Of a stretch of DNA of 57,271 bases, positions 9,135-17,664 are shown piece after piece; within the stretch, counting starts at the first letter, position 1, and each line of letters starts with the position of its first letter. The DNA is from Roseomonas mucosa ATCC BAA-692 (GTDB taxonomy: Bacteria; Pseudomonadota; Alphaproteobacteria; Acetobacterales; Acetobacteraceae). The notes beneath the pieces were generated by a model. The model was given only the letters and a program-made list of their open reading frames with translations. It was not told the origin of the DNA and ran no database searches. The stretch is from the NCBI RefSeq assembly GCF_000622225.1, contig NZ_JHWD01000024.1, positions 1 through 57,271 on the forward strand, read 5' to 3'. The position numbers were made by a program, and so were the translations under genes.

Positions 9135-9914
9135 GTGCCAGCCGAATCCTCCGAAAAGCCGCCCGCTGCCCGGTCCCGGCCTGCCCGCCGCCCCGCCACC
9201 GCCCTGCACGGCACGGCGGGGGAGCCACGCCGGGCCCGGCGGATGCCGCCCGCCCAGGCCCTGCGCTTCCTGGAGGCGCTGCGCGACGCCAATCCGGATG
9301 CGCAGACCGAGCTGCATTACGGCAACCCCTTCACCCTGCTGGTGGCCGTGGTCCTTTCCGCCCAGACCACCGATGCGGCGGTGAACCGGGCGACCGACCC
9401 GGCGCGCGGCGGCCTCTTCGCGGTGGCGGACAACCCCGCCGCCATGGTGGCCCTGGGCGTGGAGGGCGTGGGCGGGCACATCCGCAGCATCGGCCTCTGG
9501 CAAGGCAAGGCGCGCAACGTGGTTGCCCTGTCGCAGATGCTGCTGGACCGGCATGGCGGGGAGGTGCCCGACAGCCGCGAGGCGCTGGAGGCCCTGCCCG
9601 GCGTCGGCCGCAAGACCGCCTCCGTGGTGCTGAGCGTCGCTTTCCACCAGCTCGCCATGGCGGTGGACACGCATATCTTCCGCCTGGGCAACCGCACCGG
9701 CCTCGCCCCGGGCAAGGATGTGCGGGAGGTGGAGGAGGCGCTGCTGAAGCGCTGCCCCCAGGAATGGCTGCGCGACGCGCATCACTGGCTGATCCTGCAC
9801 GGGCGCTATGTCTGCAAGGCCCGGCTGCCGGAATGCTGGCGCTGCGCGGCACGCGAATTCTGCAACTACCGCGACAAGGTGCTCGTCCCGCCGCAACGGT
9901 CCAGGACAGCCTGA
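9135..9914 (+). CDS. nth: Endonuclease III (DNA glycosylase/AP lyase)
   Basis: Base-excision repair enzyme removing oxidised pyrimidines. The helix-hairpin-helix LPGVGRKTA carries the catalytic Lys K160, and the catalytic Asp D178 is in VDTHIFR. The [4Fe-4S] cluster ligands have the exact C-x6-C-x2-C-x5-C spacing: C227, C234, C237 and C243. The first 35 residues are a basic Pro/Ala-rich tail beyond the E. coli enzyme, so the true start could be internal, but GTG 9135 is the first usable codon after the divergent gene and no clear Shine-Dalgarno decides. It has 259 residues. Repeat copy B follows. Confidence 0.93.
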   Translation: MPAESSEKPPAARSRPARRPATALHGTAGEPRRARRMPPAQALRFLEALRDANPDAQTELHYGNPFTLLVAVVLSAQTTDAAVNRATDPARGGLFAVADNPAAMVALGVEGVGGHIRSIGLWQGKARNVVALSQMLLDRHGGEVPDSREALEALPGVGRKTASVVLSVAFHQLAMAVDTHIFRLGNRTGLAPGKDVREVEEALLKRCPQEWLRDAHHWLILHGRYVCKARLPECWRCAAREFCNYRDKVLVPPQRSRTA

Positions 9915-10051
9915 CCGCCACGCCCCCGCAGCGGACGGCCGCTCCACCCGCCCCGCGCACGGCACGATGCCGGCCGCCGGCGGAAGCCGGGACTACCGCC
10001 CTGGGTCGTTGTGCCGCGTGGCGGCCCGGCGACGGGGCCGGTTCCGGCATC

Positions 10052-10394
10052 GCGCTTCGTGGCTGGCCGCCGGGGGAGAGGCGCCGCCTCTCCCGCCGGA
10101 CCCCCTCTCCGCCGGGGACCGAAGCCGGTCCCCGGACCCCGGGCTTGAGTGGGTTCCGGTGGCTGCCGCTGGTTTTCGGCCTGATCCCCGGGGAGCAGGT
10201 GGAGACGCGGGGCTCGCGAAAAGAAGAAGACCCCGTGTCCGCGCTGGCGGCACCGGCAGTCCGCCGGAGAGCCAGGCTCTCCGGCGCGATCCGGCCGGCA
10301 GCCGGAGCCAACTCATCGGGTCCAGGGCCTGCAGGGTCCTGGCGGATAAGGGGGGCCGGGGGAAAAGGCGGAGCCTTGTCCCCCGGGACAGCGC
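10052..10394 (-). repeat. Structured dispersed repeat, copy B (near full length, inverted)
   Basis: The reverse complement matches copy A over its full length with high identity, including the ends GCGCTTCGTGGCT (10052-10064) and GGACAGCGC (10386-10394). Hairpins seen: GAGAGGC/GCCTCTC (here with a longer core), CCGGGGACCG/CGGTCCCCGG with loop AAGC, and the central GCCGGAGAGCC/GGCTCTCCGGC. It fills most of the 531-bp gap between nth (+) and the DUF1127 gene (-), which converge on it. Confidence 0.85.
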
Positions 10395-10445
10395 GACGCC
10401 CGACGTGAAGCACCGGCTGGCAGCCGGGGTGAGCCGCCTTTCGTA

Positions 10446-10736
10446 TCAACCTTTCCCGCGCATCTCCTGTGATGCCTTCGGCATCGGGGTCAGGCCCAGT
10501 CCCCAGAGCGGGCGGGGATCGGCGGCGAAAGTTTCCGGGGCGCGTTCCGTGCCGGCGGCGCAGCCGATGTCGCGGGCCTGGCGGGGCTCCATCTCGCTGA
10601 GCCGCCGGGCATCCTCCATCCGGCCGATCCAGGCGCCGTAGAGCGCCAGCAGGTCGATCCGCGGCAGGGCGAGCCGCTGGCCGGGCCAGCGCGCCGCCCG
10701 GAAGGACAGGGGGGCCACCATGGTTCGCAGGGTCAT
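10446..10736 (-). CDS. DUF1127 domain small protein
   Basis: A 96-residue protein with the arginine-rich DUF1127-type motif: LLALYGAWIGRMEDARRLSEMEPRQARDIGC, then a short segment ending PLWGLG, which resembles the R(D/E)IGL...PFW pattern of the family. Small DUF1127 proteins in alphaproteobacteria are often stress- or phosphate-responsive and some affect RNA metabolism; the role here is not known. The start at 10736 has GGGAGA about 10 nt upstream on its strand. The C-terminal 25 residues (after GLTPMPKAS) are not conserved. Divergent from the unknown 324-aa protein. Confidence 0.65.
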   Translation of the reverse strand: MTLRTMVAPLSFRAARWPGQRLALPRIDLLALYGAWIGRMEDARRLSEMEPRQARDIGCAAGTERAPETFAADPRPLWGLGLTPMPKASQEMRGKG

Positions 10737-10973
10737 GTCCAGCGTCTCCCAGGCTCGCGAGGAGCGGTGATGGGCCGGTGGCGGAGCCTGTTCCGGGAGG
10801 GCTCCACCGCATCGGCGAGGGCCATCATCCTGCCGCGGCGGGGTGTGCCGTCGGGTACAGCGATCGTGGAATTTCCAGGCTATGACAGGGGGATTCCACG
10901 GATGGCCGCCACGGGGAGAGGCCCCGCCGGCTTTCCGCCCGGATGGAACTCCCTCGTGAGGAGGGCCGGTCCC

Positions 10974-11948
10974 ATGGCCGCCATCGCCGAGAAGCTGCGC
11001 CTCACCGCTGCCGCCCTGGGCTGCTCCGGCCGCAAGGAACTCTGCGCCCGCTTCCGGGTGGCCAATCCCGCCACGCATTTCGACCTGGAGCGCTCGCACA
11101 AATGGCTCCAGGGGCGCGCCTTGCCGCGCTCGGTCCAGCTCTATGACGACTGGGCGAAGGTGCTGGGAACACGCCGCGCCGGTGCCTGGATCGCTTCCTG
11201 TACCCTGGACGCCTTCCTGGGCGAGGTCTGCACCCTGTTCGAGGCCGATGCGGCGGACCTGCTGCGACGCGCCGAACTGCCGCCGCACCAGCCGGCGGAG
11301 GCGCAAAGGCCGCCGGACGTGAGCGGCGGCCATCTCTGCGGCCATTATGCCTGCTATTCCCGGGCCTGGTCGCCCTACCATCCCGACAACCTGATCCGGG
11401 GGGCGCTGCAGTTCCTGCCATCCCAGCGGGGGCAGCACCTGCTGGCGGACTATACCGAGGCCCTGTTCGGCGGCACCTTCCACTTCATGGGCGAGGTCCT
11501 GCTGCGCGGGCGCACGGCGCATGTCCTGCTGCGCGCCCAGGGCGACATCCCGCCGCTCTACGCCAGCCTCTACATTCCCGGCCCGCCCGCCAGCGCGCTT
11601 TGCGGCATCATCGCCGGGGCCGCCCTGGTCGGATACGAGCCGCGCCCCTCCGCCTCCCGCATCGTGCTGGTCCGGACGCCATGCCCGGCCGCGGCGACGA
11701 ACCGGCATCTGCGGACGGAGGACGGGAGCATCGGCGAGGACCTTCGCCAGCTCGGCCTGCCGTCCGGGCAGGCCGCGGGGATCGACGCGCTGCTGCGGGA
11801 TTTCCTGGATGGCGCCGGGGACCGGGGGCGCGACCAGGTGCCCGCCGCGCTCCAGGAGCGGCTTTGCGCCGAGCTGGACCGCTTCTACCTGCGGCCGGAG
11901 ACGCAGCCACAGGGCATCCGGCCCGTTTCCGCGGCCTGCGGCGCCTGA
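10974..11948 (+). CDS. Unrecognised 324-aa protein, possible N-terminal DNA-binding segment
   Basis: I do not recognise the family. The ATG at 10974 is set by an excellent Shine-Dalgarno GAGGAGGG (10958-10965, 8 nt spacing). The N-terminal 75 residues (AEKLRLTAAALGCSGRKELCARF..., then KWLQGRALPRSVQLYDDWAKVLG) are helical and look like a divergent XRE-like helix-turn-helix. The middle begins with CGHYACYSRAWSPYHPDNLIRGAL and then has alternating hydrophobic strands (TFHFMGEVLLRG, AHVLLRAQ, LYASLYIPGPPASALCGIIAGAALVGY), suggesting a beta-rich ligand or sensor domain. No signal peptide or membrane helix. It is divergent from the DUF1127 gene with a 237-bp shared upstream region, so a local regulatory role is possible but is inference. 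Confidence 0.7.
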   Translation: MAAIAEKLRLTAAALGCSGRKELCARFRVANPATHFDLERSHKWLQGRALPRSVQLYDDWAKVLGTRRAGAWIASCTLDAFLGEVCTLFEADAADLLRRAELPPHQPAEAQRPPDVSGGHLCGHYACYSRAWSPYHPDNLIRGALQFLPSQRGQHLLADYTEALFGGTFHFMGEVLLRGRTAHVLLRAQGDIPPLYASLYIPGPPASALCGIIAGAALVGYEPRPSASRIVLVRTPCPAAATNRHLRTEDGSIGEDLRQLGLPSGQAAGIDALLRDFLDGAGDRGRDQVPAALQERLCAELDRFYLRPETQPQGIRPVSAACGA

Positions 11949-12003
11949 TGGCGGCACGGCGGGGGCGGAAGGGAAGCGGCCCGGCCTGTGGCCCGGGGAG
12001 GCG

Positions 12004-12393
12004 TCAGGGCCCGGTTCCGTCCGCCTTTCCGGTGGGCAGTGTCGGGGCGGGACCCTCCGGCCCGCCATGCACGGCGAGCCAGAGCGTGTCCTCGTCCGGG
12101 GCGACCCAGGCGACGCGGTGGCGGCACCCCGCCGGCAGCAGCACCCAGTCGCCGGGGGCGAGGCGGCGTTCCTGGCCGCCGCCGAAATCCAGCAACGCCG
12201 CGCCGGAGACCAGCAGCACGAATTCCGGCCAGTCCTGCTCGTACCAGCCCAGGCTTTCCGGCCCGAGGGGGCCGCGCGAGGCGATGCGCTCGATCCGGGC
12301 GCCGGGCAGGCTGGCGAGGCTGGTGAAGGCCTCCCCGCCCGCCGCCGGCCGTGCCCCGTCCGCCAGCCGGCCGAAGCGCGGCGCCGGGCTCAT
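12004..12393 (-). CDS. Cupin-domain protein
   Basis: A 129-residue single cupin. The core reads PEFVLLVSGAALLDFGGGQERRLAPGDWVLLPAGCRHRVAWV, where PGDWVLLPAGCRHRV is cupin motif 2 with the metal-ligand His late in the motif; motif 1 is degenerate (EFVLLVSGAALL lacks the HxH pair), so metal binding is doubtful. Its ATG overlaps the amidase stop as ATGA, so the two are translated as one operon. It may be a binding or sensing partner for the amidase; no substrate can be assigned. Confidence 0.75.
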   Translation of the reverse strand: MSPAPRFGRLADGARPAAGGEAFTSLASLPGARIERIASRGPLGPESLGWYEQDWPEFVLLVSGAALLDFGGGQERRLAPGDWVLLPAGCRHRVAWVAPDEDTLWLAVHGGPEGPAPTLPTGKADGTGP

Positions 12394-13742
12394 GCCCGCA
12401 ACGCGGCCTCGGCGCCCTGGGCCAGCGCCAGCAGCGCCCGGTCCGCCCCCTGCGCGCCCGTCAGCATCAGCCCGACCGGGGCGGTGCCGGGGGCCTGGCA
12501 GGGCAGGCTGATGGAGCAGCGGTCGAGGAAGTTGCCCACCGCCGTGTTCCGCAGCAGCAGGAGGTTCAGGCGGTTGTATTCCTCCGTTGTTTCCACCGCG
12601 GCGATCGGGGGCGGGATGACGACGCAGGTGGGGCAGAGGAAGGCGTCGAAGCCCTCGGTGCGGGCATTCGCGGCGGCGACGATCCGCGCCCGCGCCGCCT
12701 GGAGGTCGAGATAGTCCGCCGCCGTCATCGCCGCGCCCTTCTCGATGCGCGCCAGCACGCGCGGGTCGTAGGCATCCCGGGCGCGCACGATCAGCGGCGC
12801 GTGCCAGGCCCAGGATTCCGCTGCCGCGAAGCCGCCCCTGGCATTGGCGGGGGGGATGTCGCGGAGCTCGGGGAAGTCGATCTCCTCGATCCGCGCGCCG
12901 GCCTTCTCCAGCCTGCGCAGCGCCGCGTCGAAGGCCTCGGCCACGGCGGCCTCGATGCCGTCGAAGAGAAAGGTGCTGCGCGGCACGGCGAGGCGGGCGC
13001 CGGACAGCGCGGCGGGGGCCGGGGCTGCGCCCTCTTCCTCCCCCGCCATGATCGCGTCGAGCACGGCGCAGCAGGCGGCGGTGTTGGCGAGGGGGCCGAG
13101 GCTGTCCAGCGTGTGGCTGAGCGGCACGGTGCCCGTGAGCGGCACGCGGCTGGCGGTGGGCTTCCAGCCGACGATGCCGCAGAGCGCCGCCGGCACGCGG
13201 CAGGAGCCGCCCGTGTCCGAGCCGAGCCCGGCCAGGCCCATGCCGTCCGCCACCGCCACCGCGGCGCCGGAGGAGGAGCCGCCCGGCAACCGGCCGGTGG
13301 CGCGGTCCCAGGGCGAGCGGGGGGTGCCGTGATGCGGGTTCACGCCGAGGCCGGAGAAGGCGAATTCCACCATGTTGGTGCGGCCCAGCACCACGAAGCC
13401 TGCCCGTTCCAGCCGTGCCACGGAGGGGGCGGTGCGGGTGGCGGGCGGCGCGTCCTTCAGCGCCGTGGAGCCTGCCGTCGAGGTGACGCCCGCCTGGTCG
13501 TAGAGGTCCTTGATGCTGATCGGGATGCCCGCCCAGCGCGACGGCGCCCGCCCGGCCCGTCGCAGCGCGTCCATCGCCCCGGCGGTGGCGCGGGCCTGTT
13601 CCGCCTGCACCGCCACGAAGGCACGCGCCCCTTCGCCCTCCGGCTCGGCGATCCGCGCCAGCGCGGCCTCCACCAGTTCCAGGCTGCTGGTGCGCCAGTC
13701 TGCCAGGGCCTCGGCGGCGGCCTCGATGCTGCGGTATTCCAT
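12390..13742 (-). CDS. Amidase signature family hydrolase
   Basis: Cytoplasmic Ser-cisSer-Lys amidohydrolase of 450 residues. The triad is visible: K78 in ISIKDLYD, the cis-Ser in the PGGSSSG stretch (S156-S158), and the nucleophile S180 in GSDTGGSCR. The usual WKPT block follows. It is not GatA: there is no gatC or gatB nearby, and gatA is normally longer. The substrate (aliphatic or aryl amide, carbamoyl compound) cannot be named. The ATG at 13742 has GGAAGGGG a few bases upstream. It is first in a two-gene operon with the cupin gene. Confidence 0.85.
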   Translation of the reverse strand: MEYRSIEAAAEALADWRTSSLELVEAALARIAEPEGEGARAFVAVQAEQARATAGAMDALRRAGRAPSRWAGIPISIKDLYDQAGVTSTAGSTALKDAPPATRTAPSVARLERAGFVVLGRTNMVEFAFSGLGVNPHHGTPRSPWDRATGRLPGGSSSGAAVAVADGMGLAGLGSDTGGSCRVPAALCGIVGWKPTASRVPLTGTVPLSHTLDSLGPLANTAACCAVLDAIMAGEEEGAAPAPAALSGARLAVPRSTFLFDGIEAAVAEAFDAALRRLEKAGARIEEIDFPELRDIPPANARGGFAAAESWAWHAPLIVRARDAYDPRVLARIEKGAAMTAADYLDLQAARARIVAAANARTEGFDAFLCPTCVVIPPPIAAVETTEEYNRLNLLLLRNTAVGNFLDRCSISLPCQAPGTAPVGLMLTGAQGADRALLALAQGAEAALRA

Positions 13743-14056
13743 GCTCACCCCTTCCGCCCTCCGGCGGTTCCTCTGGCCGCCGCCACCCGGCTCCGCGCGC
13801 GGGGGGGCCGGTGGGGAAGCGCGATGCCGCAGGGGAAACCCGCCCCGCCGGTTTGGCAAGGCGCCTCCGCGCCGGAAGGGGCCGGTTCGCGGAGGCGCGG
13901 AAGCGGCGGGGCGGCCGGAACGGCGCATCCTCCGGCGGCGGAAAGGCCATGTCTTCCACCCGGCGGCATGACAAGCCCGTGCGGCCACCTTGCCAGACCG
14001 GCCCGCCTGCCGCTTGGTGCGTCCGTCCCGATCCGTCCCGGAACCCCCTGGGGTGC
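13743..14056. other. Divergent promoter region, amidase / hydrogenase-like genes
   Basis: A 314-bp gap between divergent genes. It is G/C-rich and I see neither a clear promoter nor a palindrome of note. ORFs crossing it in several frames have no family resemblance. Confidence 0.4.
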
Positions 14057-15691
14057 ATGACCGAAGCCGCTTCCCGCCTGATCCGTTCCGGCAGCCCGCA
14101 GAGCTGCCATCCGCATGAGCGCTACCTGCTCCGCAGCACGGACTGGGATGCCCTGCCGGACGCGCTGCGGCAGGAGCCGGCGCTGGAACTGCTGGGCCTC
14201 TGGGCCGAGCCGGGGCTGGTCCATGCCGCCTTCCTGAAGCGTGCCGCGGAGGGCGGCGCGCCGGCCCGGCTGCTGCTGGCCTCGGCGCCGCTGCGCGAGG
14301 GGCGCTTCGCGGCGCTGTCGCCCGCGCGGCCGGGCGCCGCCCTGTTCGAGCGCGCGGCGCGCGACCTCTGGGGCGCCAGCGCGCAGGACGGGGGTGGACC
14401 GGTTCCCGCCGTCGCGGTGTTCTCCGTCCCCGCCGCCTCCGGCGCGACTCCCTTCGGCTCCACCAGGAGCGGCCCGTCCGCCCCCATTCCTGCCGTGGAT
14501 TCAGGGGCGGCCGATCCGCGCCCCTGGCTGGATCACGGCCGCTGGCTCTTCGACCGGCCGCTTGCCGCCGTGCCGGTGCGCCGGTCGGCCCCGCCGCCGC
14601 AGCCGGAATTCCGCCCGCCGCCGGAGGGCGAGGGGCTGCACCAGCTCGCCCTCGGCCCCGTGCGCGCCGGGATCGCGGAACCCGCACATCTGCGCCTGGA
14701 CCTGTTGGGCGAGCGCGTGACGCGGCTGGAGGCGCGGCTCGGCTATGCCCACAAGGGCACGCTGGGGCTGATCCGCGGCAAGTCGCCGCGTGGCGCCGCC
14801 CGCTTCGCCGCGCGCCTGTCGGGGGTGGATGCGGTGGCGCATGGCTGGGCCTTCGCCATGGCGGCGGAGGCGGCCGCCGGCCGCGCCGTCCCGCCCCGCG
14901 CCACCGTGCTGCGCGGCGTGCTGGCGGAGATGGAGCGCGTGGCGAACCATCTGGACGCCTGGGCCGCCGCCTGCCGCGCGGCGGGGGCGGGCGAGTGCGC
15001 GGCGGCGGCGGCGCGCCTGCGGGAGATCCTGCGGCGGGCGATCGGCGCCGCTTTCGGGCACCGGCTGGCCATGGATGTGGTGGTTCCGGGCGGGCTGGCG
15101 GCGGACCTGATGCCGGAGGGCGAGGCGGCGCTGCGTGCGGCGCTGGAGGTGGTGGCGGCGGGACTGGCGGCGCTGCCGCCGCAGCCCGCCCCGGCGGCCG
15201 AGCGCCTGGGCGGGGCCGGGCGCCTGCCGCTCCCCCTGGCGGAGCGCTTCGCGGCGGGGGGCGTGGTCGGCCGGGCCTCCGGTCGGGATTTCGATGCGCG
15301 GCGGGACCTGCCTTACGCGCCCTATGACCGGATGGAGATCCCACGCTCCCAGGGTGGCGACGCGGCCGCCCGGCTGGCGCTGCGCCTGGCCGAGGCGCGG
15401 GAAAGCCTGCAGCTCCTGCCCCTGCTGCTCGACGCGCTGCCCGAAGGGGAGATCGCCATCCCCCTGCCGGCGCGCGCCGGGGAAGGAGCGGGCGTGGTGG
15501 AAGGGGCACGGGGAGAGGTGCTGCACTGGCTTTCGCTGGATGGCGAGGGGCTGGTACGCGCCTGCTTCGTCCGCGACCCGTCCTGGCTGCACTGGCCCCT
15601 GTTGGAGGCGGTGATGGAGGGAGGCGAACTGGCCGATTTCCCCCTTTGCGAGCATTCCTTCGGCCTGACCTGCAGCGGGGTGGATCTGTGA
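14057..15691 (+). CDS. Hydrogenase-4/NuoCD-like large subunit lacking nickel ligands
   Basis: A 544-residue fused protein: a NuoC-like N-terminal part (about 1-170) and a NuoD/HyfG-like large-subunit domain (about 190-544), the type often labelled 'hydrogenase expression protein HypE' or HyfG in alphaproteobacteria. Landmarks are DPRPWLDHGRW, LRLDLLGERVTRLEARLGYAHKG, LAEMERVANHLDAW, GHRLAMDVVVPGG and the C-terminus CEHSFGLTCSGVDL. Catalytic [NiFe] enzymes have RxCGxC and DPCxxC; here the first site reads RLSGV (R253-V257) and the last has only a lone Cys (TCSGVDL), so no nickel site is possible as seen. Inference: it is part of a hydrogenase-4-like ion-pumping complex without hydrogenase activity. 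The small subunit follows, but no membrane subunits are next to it. Confidence 0.8.
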   Translation: MTEAASRLIRSGSPQSCHPHERYLLRSTDWDALPDALRQEPALELLGLWAEPGLVHAAFLKRAAEGGAPARLLLASAPLREGRFAALSPARPGAALFERAARDLWGASAQDGGGPVPAVAVFSVPAASGATPFGSTRSGPSAPIPAVDSGAADPRPWLDHGRWLFDRPLAAVPVRRSAPPPQPEFRPPPEGEGLHQLALGPVRAGIAEPAHLRLDLLGERVTRLEARLGYAHKGTLGLIRGKSPRGAARFAARLSGVDAVAHGWAFAMAAEAAAGRAVPPRATVLRGVLAEMERVANHLDAWAAACRAAGAGECAAAAARLREILRRAIGAAFGHRLAMDVVVPGGLAADLMPEGEAALRAALEVVAAGLAALPPQPAPAAERLGGAGRLPLPLAERFAAGGVVGRASGRDFDARRDLPYAPYDRMEIPRSQGGDAAARLALRLAEARESLQLLPLLLDALPEGEIAIPLPARAGEGAGVVEGARGEVLHWLSLDGEGLVRACFVRDPSWLHWPLLEAVMEGGELADFPLCEHSFGLTCSGVDL

Positions 15692-15755
15692 GCCCGCCGG
15701 AGCCCGGCCGGAGGCCCGGTGGTGGCGCGGCCCGGCCTGACATGGGAAGCGCCCG

Positions 15756-16397
15756 GTGAGCGCCCGCCTGTCCTGGTCGCGCCTGATCCGGAACCTGCTC
15801 CATGCCCCGCCGGCGGAGGCGCCGCCGCGGCCGCCGGATGACCTGGTCGCCGCCCTGGCGGCGCGGATGGCCGCCGGCGCCCGTGCCCGGCTGGGGCGCA
15901 GCCTGGCGATCCGGGAGATCGACGCCGGTTCCTGCGGCGGCTGCGAGGCGGAGATCGCCGCCCTCGATGCGGCGCCCTACGAGCTGGAACGCTTTGGCCT
16001 GCGCTTCGTGGACTCGCCGCGGCAGGCCGACCTGCTGCTGGTGAGCGGACCGGTGACGCGCAACATGGCGGAGGCGCTGCGCCGTGCCCATGCCTGCATG
16101 GCACGTCCCGCCTGGGTGGTGGCCGTGGGCGACTGCGCGGTGGATGGCGGCTGCTTCCACACCTCCCCGGCGGTGGAGGGCGGAGTCGGCACGGTGCTGC
16201 CGGTGGACCTGCTGATCCCCGGCTGCCCGCCCGCCCCGGAACAGGTGCTGGAAGGGCTGCTGGCCCTGCTCCGGGCCGGCGGAGCGGCGCCCGCCCCGCC
16301 GCCGGAAAAAGGGCAGGCGGACGCCTCGCCGGAAGAGACAGGCCCGGTCAGGCCGCGAACGGGTGACACGGAAAGCCCGGGCAGCCAGCCGGGTTGA
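15756..16397 (+). CDS. NuoB/HycG-like [4Fe-4S] small subunit
   Basis: A 213-residue partner of the preceding large subunit, from the NuoB / group-4 hydrogenase small-subunit family. Cluster ligands are all visible: C60 and C63 (SCGGCEAEI), C127 (VAVGDCAVDGG) and C157 (IPGCPP), matching the proximal N2-type cluster pattern. Other family blocks are LERFGLRFVDSP, RQADLLLVSGPVT and VPVDLLIPGCPPAPEQVLEGL. The start is GTG at 15756 with GGAAG a few bases upstream; an ATG at 15742 is out of frame and stops at once. About 25 residues after the conserved domain are low-complexity and probably unstructured. The gap to the large subunit is 64 bp. Confidence 0.85.
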   Translation: MSARLSWSRLIRNLLHAPPAEAPPRPPDDLVAALAARMAAGARARLGRSLAIREIDAGSCGGCEAEIAALDAAPYELERFGLRFVDSPRQADLLLVSGPVTRNMAEALRRAHACMARPAWVVAVGDCAVDGGCFHTSPAVEGGVGTVLPVDLLIPGCPPAPEQVLEGLLALLRAGGAAPAPPPEKGQADASPEETGPVRPRTGDTESPGSQPG

Positions 16398-16439
16398 ACC
16401 GAGTGCCCGTTGTGCGAAGGGCCGTTCGTTCTGGCCGCT

Positions 16440-16786
16440 GCGCTCCATGGCCGGCCCCCGGGGGAGAGGCGCCGCCTCTCGCCCCGGACCCCCTCTCCGC
16501 CGGGGACCGAAGCCGGTCCCCGGACCCCGGGCTTTCGTGGGTTCCCGTGGTTGTCGTCAGTCTTCGCCCTAATCCCTGGGAGCAGGTGGCAACGCGGGGC
16601 TCCCGGAAAGAAGATAAGGCACCCTGTCCGCGCTGGTGGCACTGGCAGTCCGCCGGAGAGCGATGCTCTCTGGCGCGATCCGGCCGGCAGCGAAGAGGCA
16701 ACGAACGGGAGGTCCAGGAACCTCAGGTTCCTGGCGGATAAGGGGGACGGGGGGAAAAGGCGGAGCCTTGTCCCCCGGGACGGCGC
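16440..16786 (-). repeat. Structured dispersed repeat, copy C (near full length, inverted)
   Basis: Same orientation and order as copy B. The hairpins GAGAGGCG/CGCCTCTC, CCGGGGACCG/CGGTCCCCGG (loop AAGC), GCCGGAGAGC/GCTCTCTGGC (one G-T change relative to copy A that would pair as G-U) and AAGGC/GCCTT inside GGGGGA-like flanks are all present. A local insertion makes AGGAACCTCAGGTTCCT near 16717-16733, a perfect 8-bp-arm hairpin not seen in copy B, in place of the GGACCCTGCGGGCCC-type segment. It fills the gap between the NuoB-like gene and rph. Confidence 0.85.
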
Positions 16787-16932
16787 AATGGCGGAAATGA
16801 TGTGCAAGACGACCATGATGGCTGCGTCCATCATCCGGATCGGTGGTTGACACCCGGCCCTGTCGCGCCGATGCCTCGGCCCCGGATCCGATTGCCGGGA
16901 TCGGATACCTTGACCGGATGACGGAGCTCCCC

Positions 16933-17664
16933 ATGACGCGCCCCTCTGGCCGCGCCCCTGACGCGTTGCGCCCTGTTTCCATCGAACCCGGCGTGGCCCG
17001 CCATGCCGAGGGCTCCTGCCGCATCCGCATGGGGCTGACCGAGGTGCTCTGCACCGCCAGCGTGGAGGGGCGGGTGCCCGGCTTCCTGCGCGGCAAGGGC
17101 CAGGGCTGGGTAACGGCGGAATACGGCATGCTGCCCCGCGCCACGCACCAGCGCGGAGACCGGGAAGCGGCGAAGGGGAAGCAGTCCGGCCGCACGCAGG
17201 AGATCCAGCGCCTGATCGGCCGCTCGCTCCGCGCCGTGACCGACCGTGCCGCGATGGGCGAGATGAGCGTGGTGCTGGACTGCGACGTGCTGACCGCCGA
17301 TGGCGGCACGCGCTGCGCTGCCATCACCGGCGCCTGGGTGGCGCTGCACCTCGCCTTCGAGCATTGCCGGCGGATGCGCATCCTGTCGCGCAACCCGCTG
17401 ACCGGGCATGTGGCCGCGGTCTCGGCCGGGCTGTGGCAGGGCGAGGCAGTGCTCGACCTCGACTATGCCGAGGACAGCGCGGCCGGGGCGGATGCCAATT
17501 TCGTGCTGACCGATGCCGGCGGGATCGTCGAGATCCAGGCCACGGCGGAAGCCACGCCCTTCACCGGGGCGCAGTTCGACGGCCTGCTGGCTCTGGCCCG
17601 GCACGGAACGGAGGAACTCTTCGCCGCGCAGCGGCAGGCCATCGCCGAGGGAGCCCCCGCATGA
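16933..17664 (+). CDS. rph: Ribonuclease PH
   Basis: Phosphorolytic 3'-5' exoribonuclease that trims tRNA precursors. The N-terminus [20 protein letters not shown] matches the family start. The core blocks [31 protein letters not shown] and [13 protein letters not shown] are present, with the phosphate-binding GxR in that region. The ATG at 16933 has GGAG six bases upstream; the ATG at 16918 (adding MTELP) has no ribosome-binding site. It has 243 residues, close to the usual 238. It overlaps rdgB by 4 bp (ATGA), a gene pair conserved in alphaproteobacteria. Confidence 0.95.
   Translation: MTRPSGRAPDALRPVSIEPGVARHAEGSCRIRMGLTEVLCTASVEGRVPGFLRGKGQGWVTAEYGMLPRATHQRGDREAAKGKQSGRTQEIQRLIGRSLRAVTDRAAMGEMSVVLDCDVLTADGGTRCAAITGAWVALHLAFEHCRRMRILSRNPLTGHVAAVSAGLWQGEAVLDLDYAEDSAAGADANFVLTDAGGIVEIQATAEATPFTGAQFDGLLALARHGTEELFAAQRQAIAEGAPA

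Noticed and set aside
12351-14060. 569-aa plus-strand ORF opposite the amidase
   Set aside because: Gly/Arg-rich translation without family resemblance, fully antisense to a well-supported gene.
12390-16448. A single 1352-codon open frame on the minus strand
   Set aside because: Only the amidase part (12390-13742) is real. The rest is antisense to the hydrogenase-like genes and open because of GC bias.
16847-16875. TTGACA at 16847 as a -35 box for rph
   Set aside because: No acceptable -10 hexamer follows at 16-19 nt; the sequence there is GC-rich.
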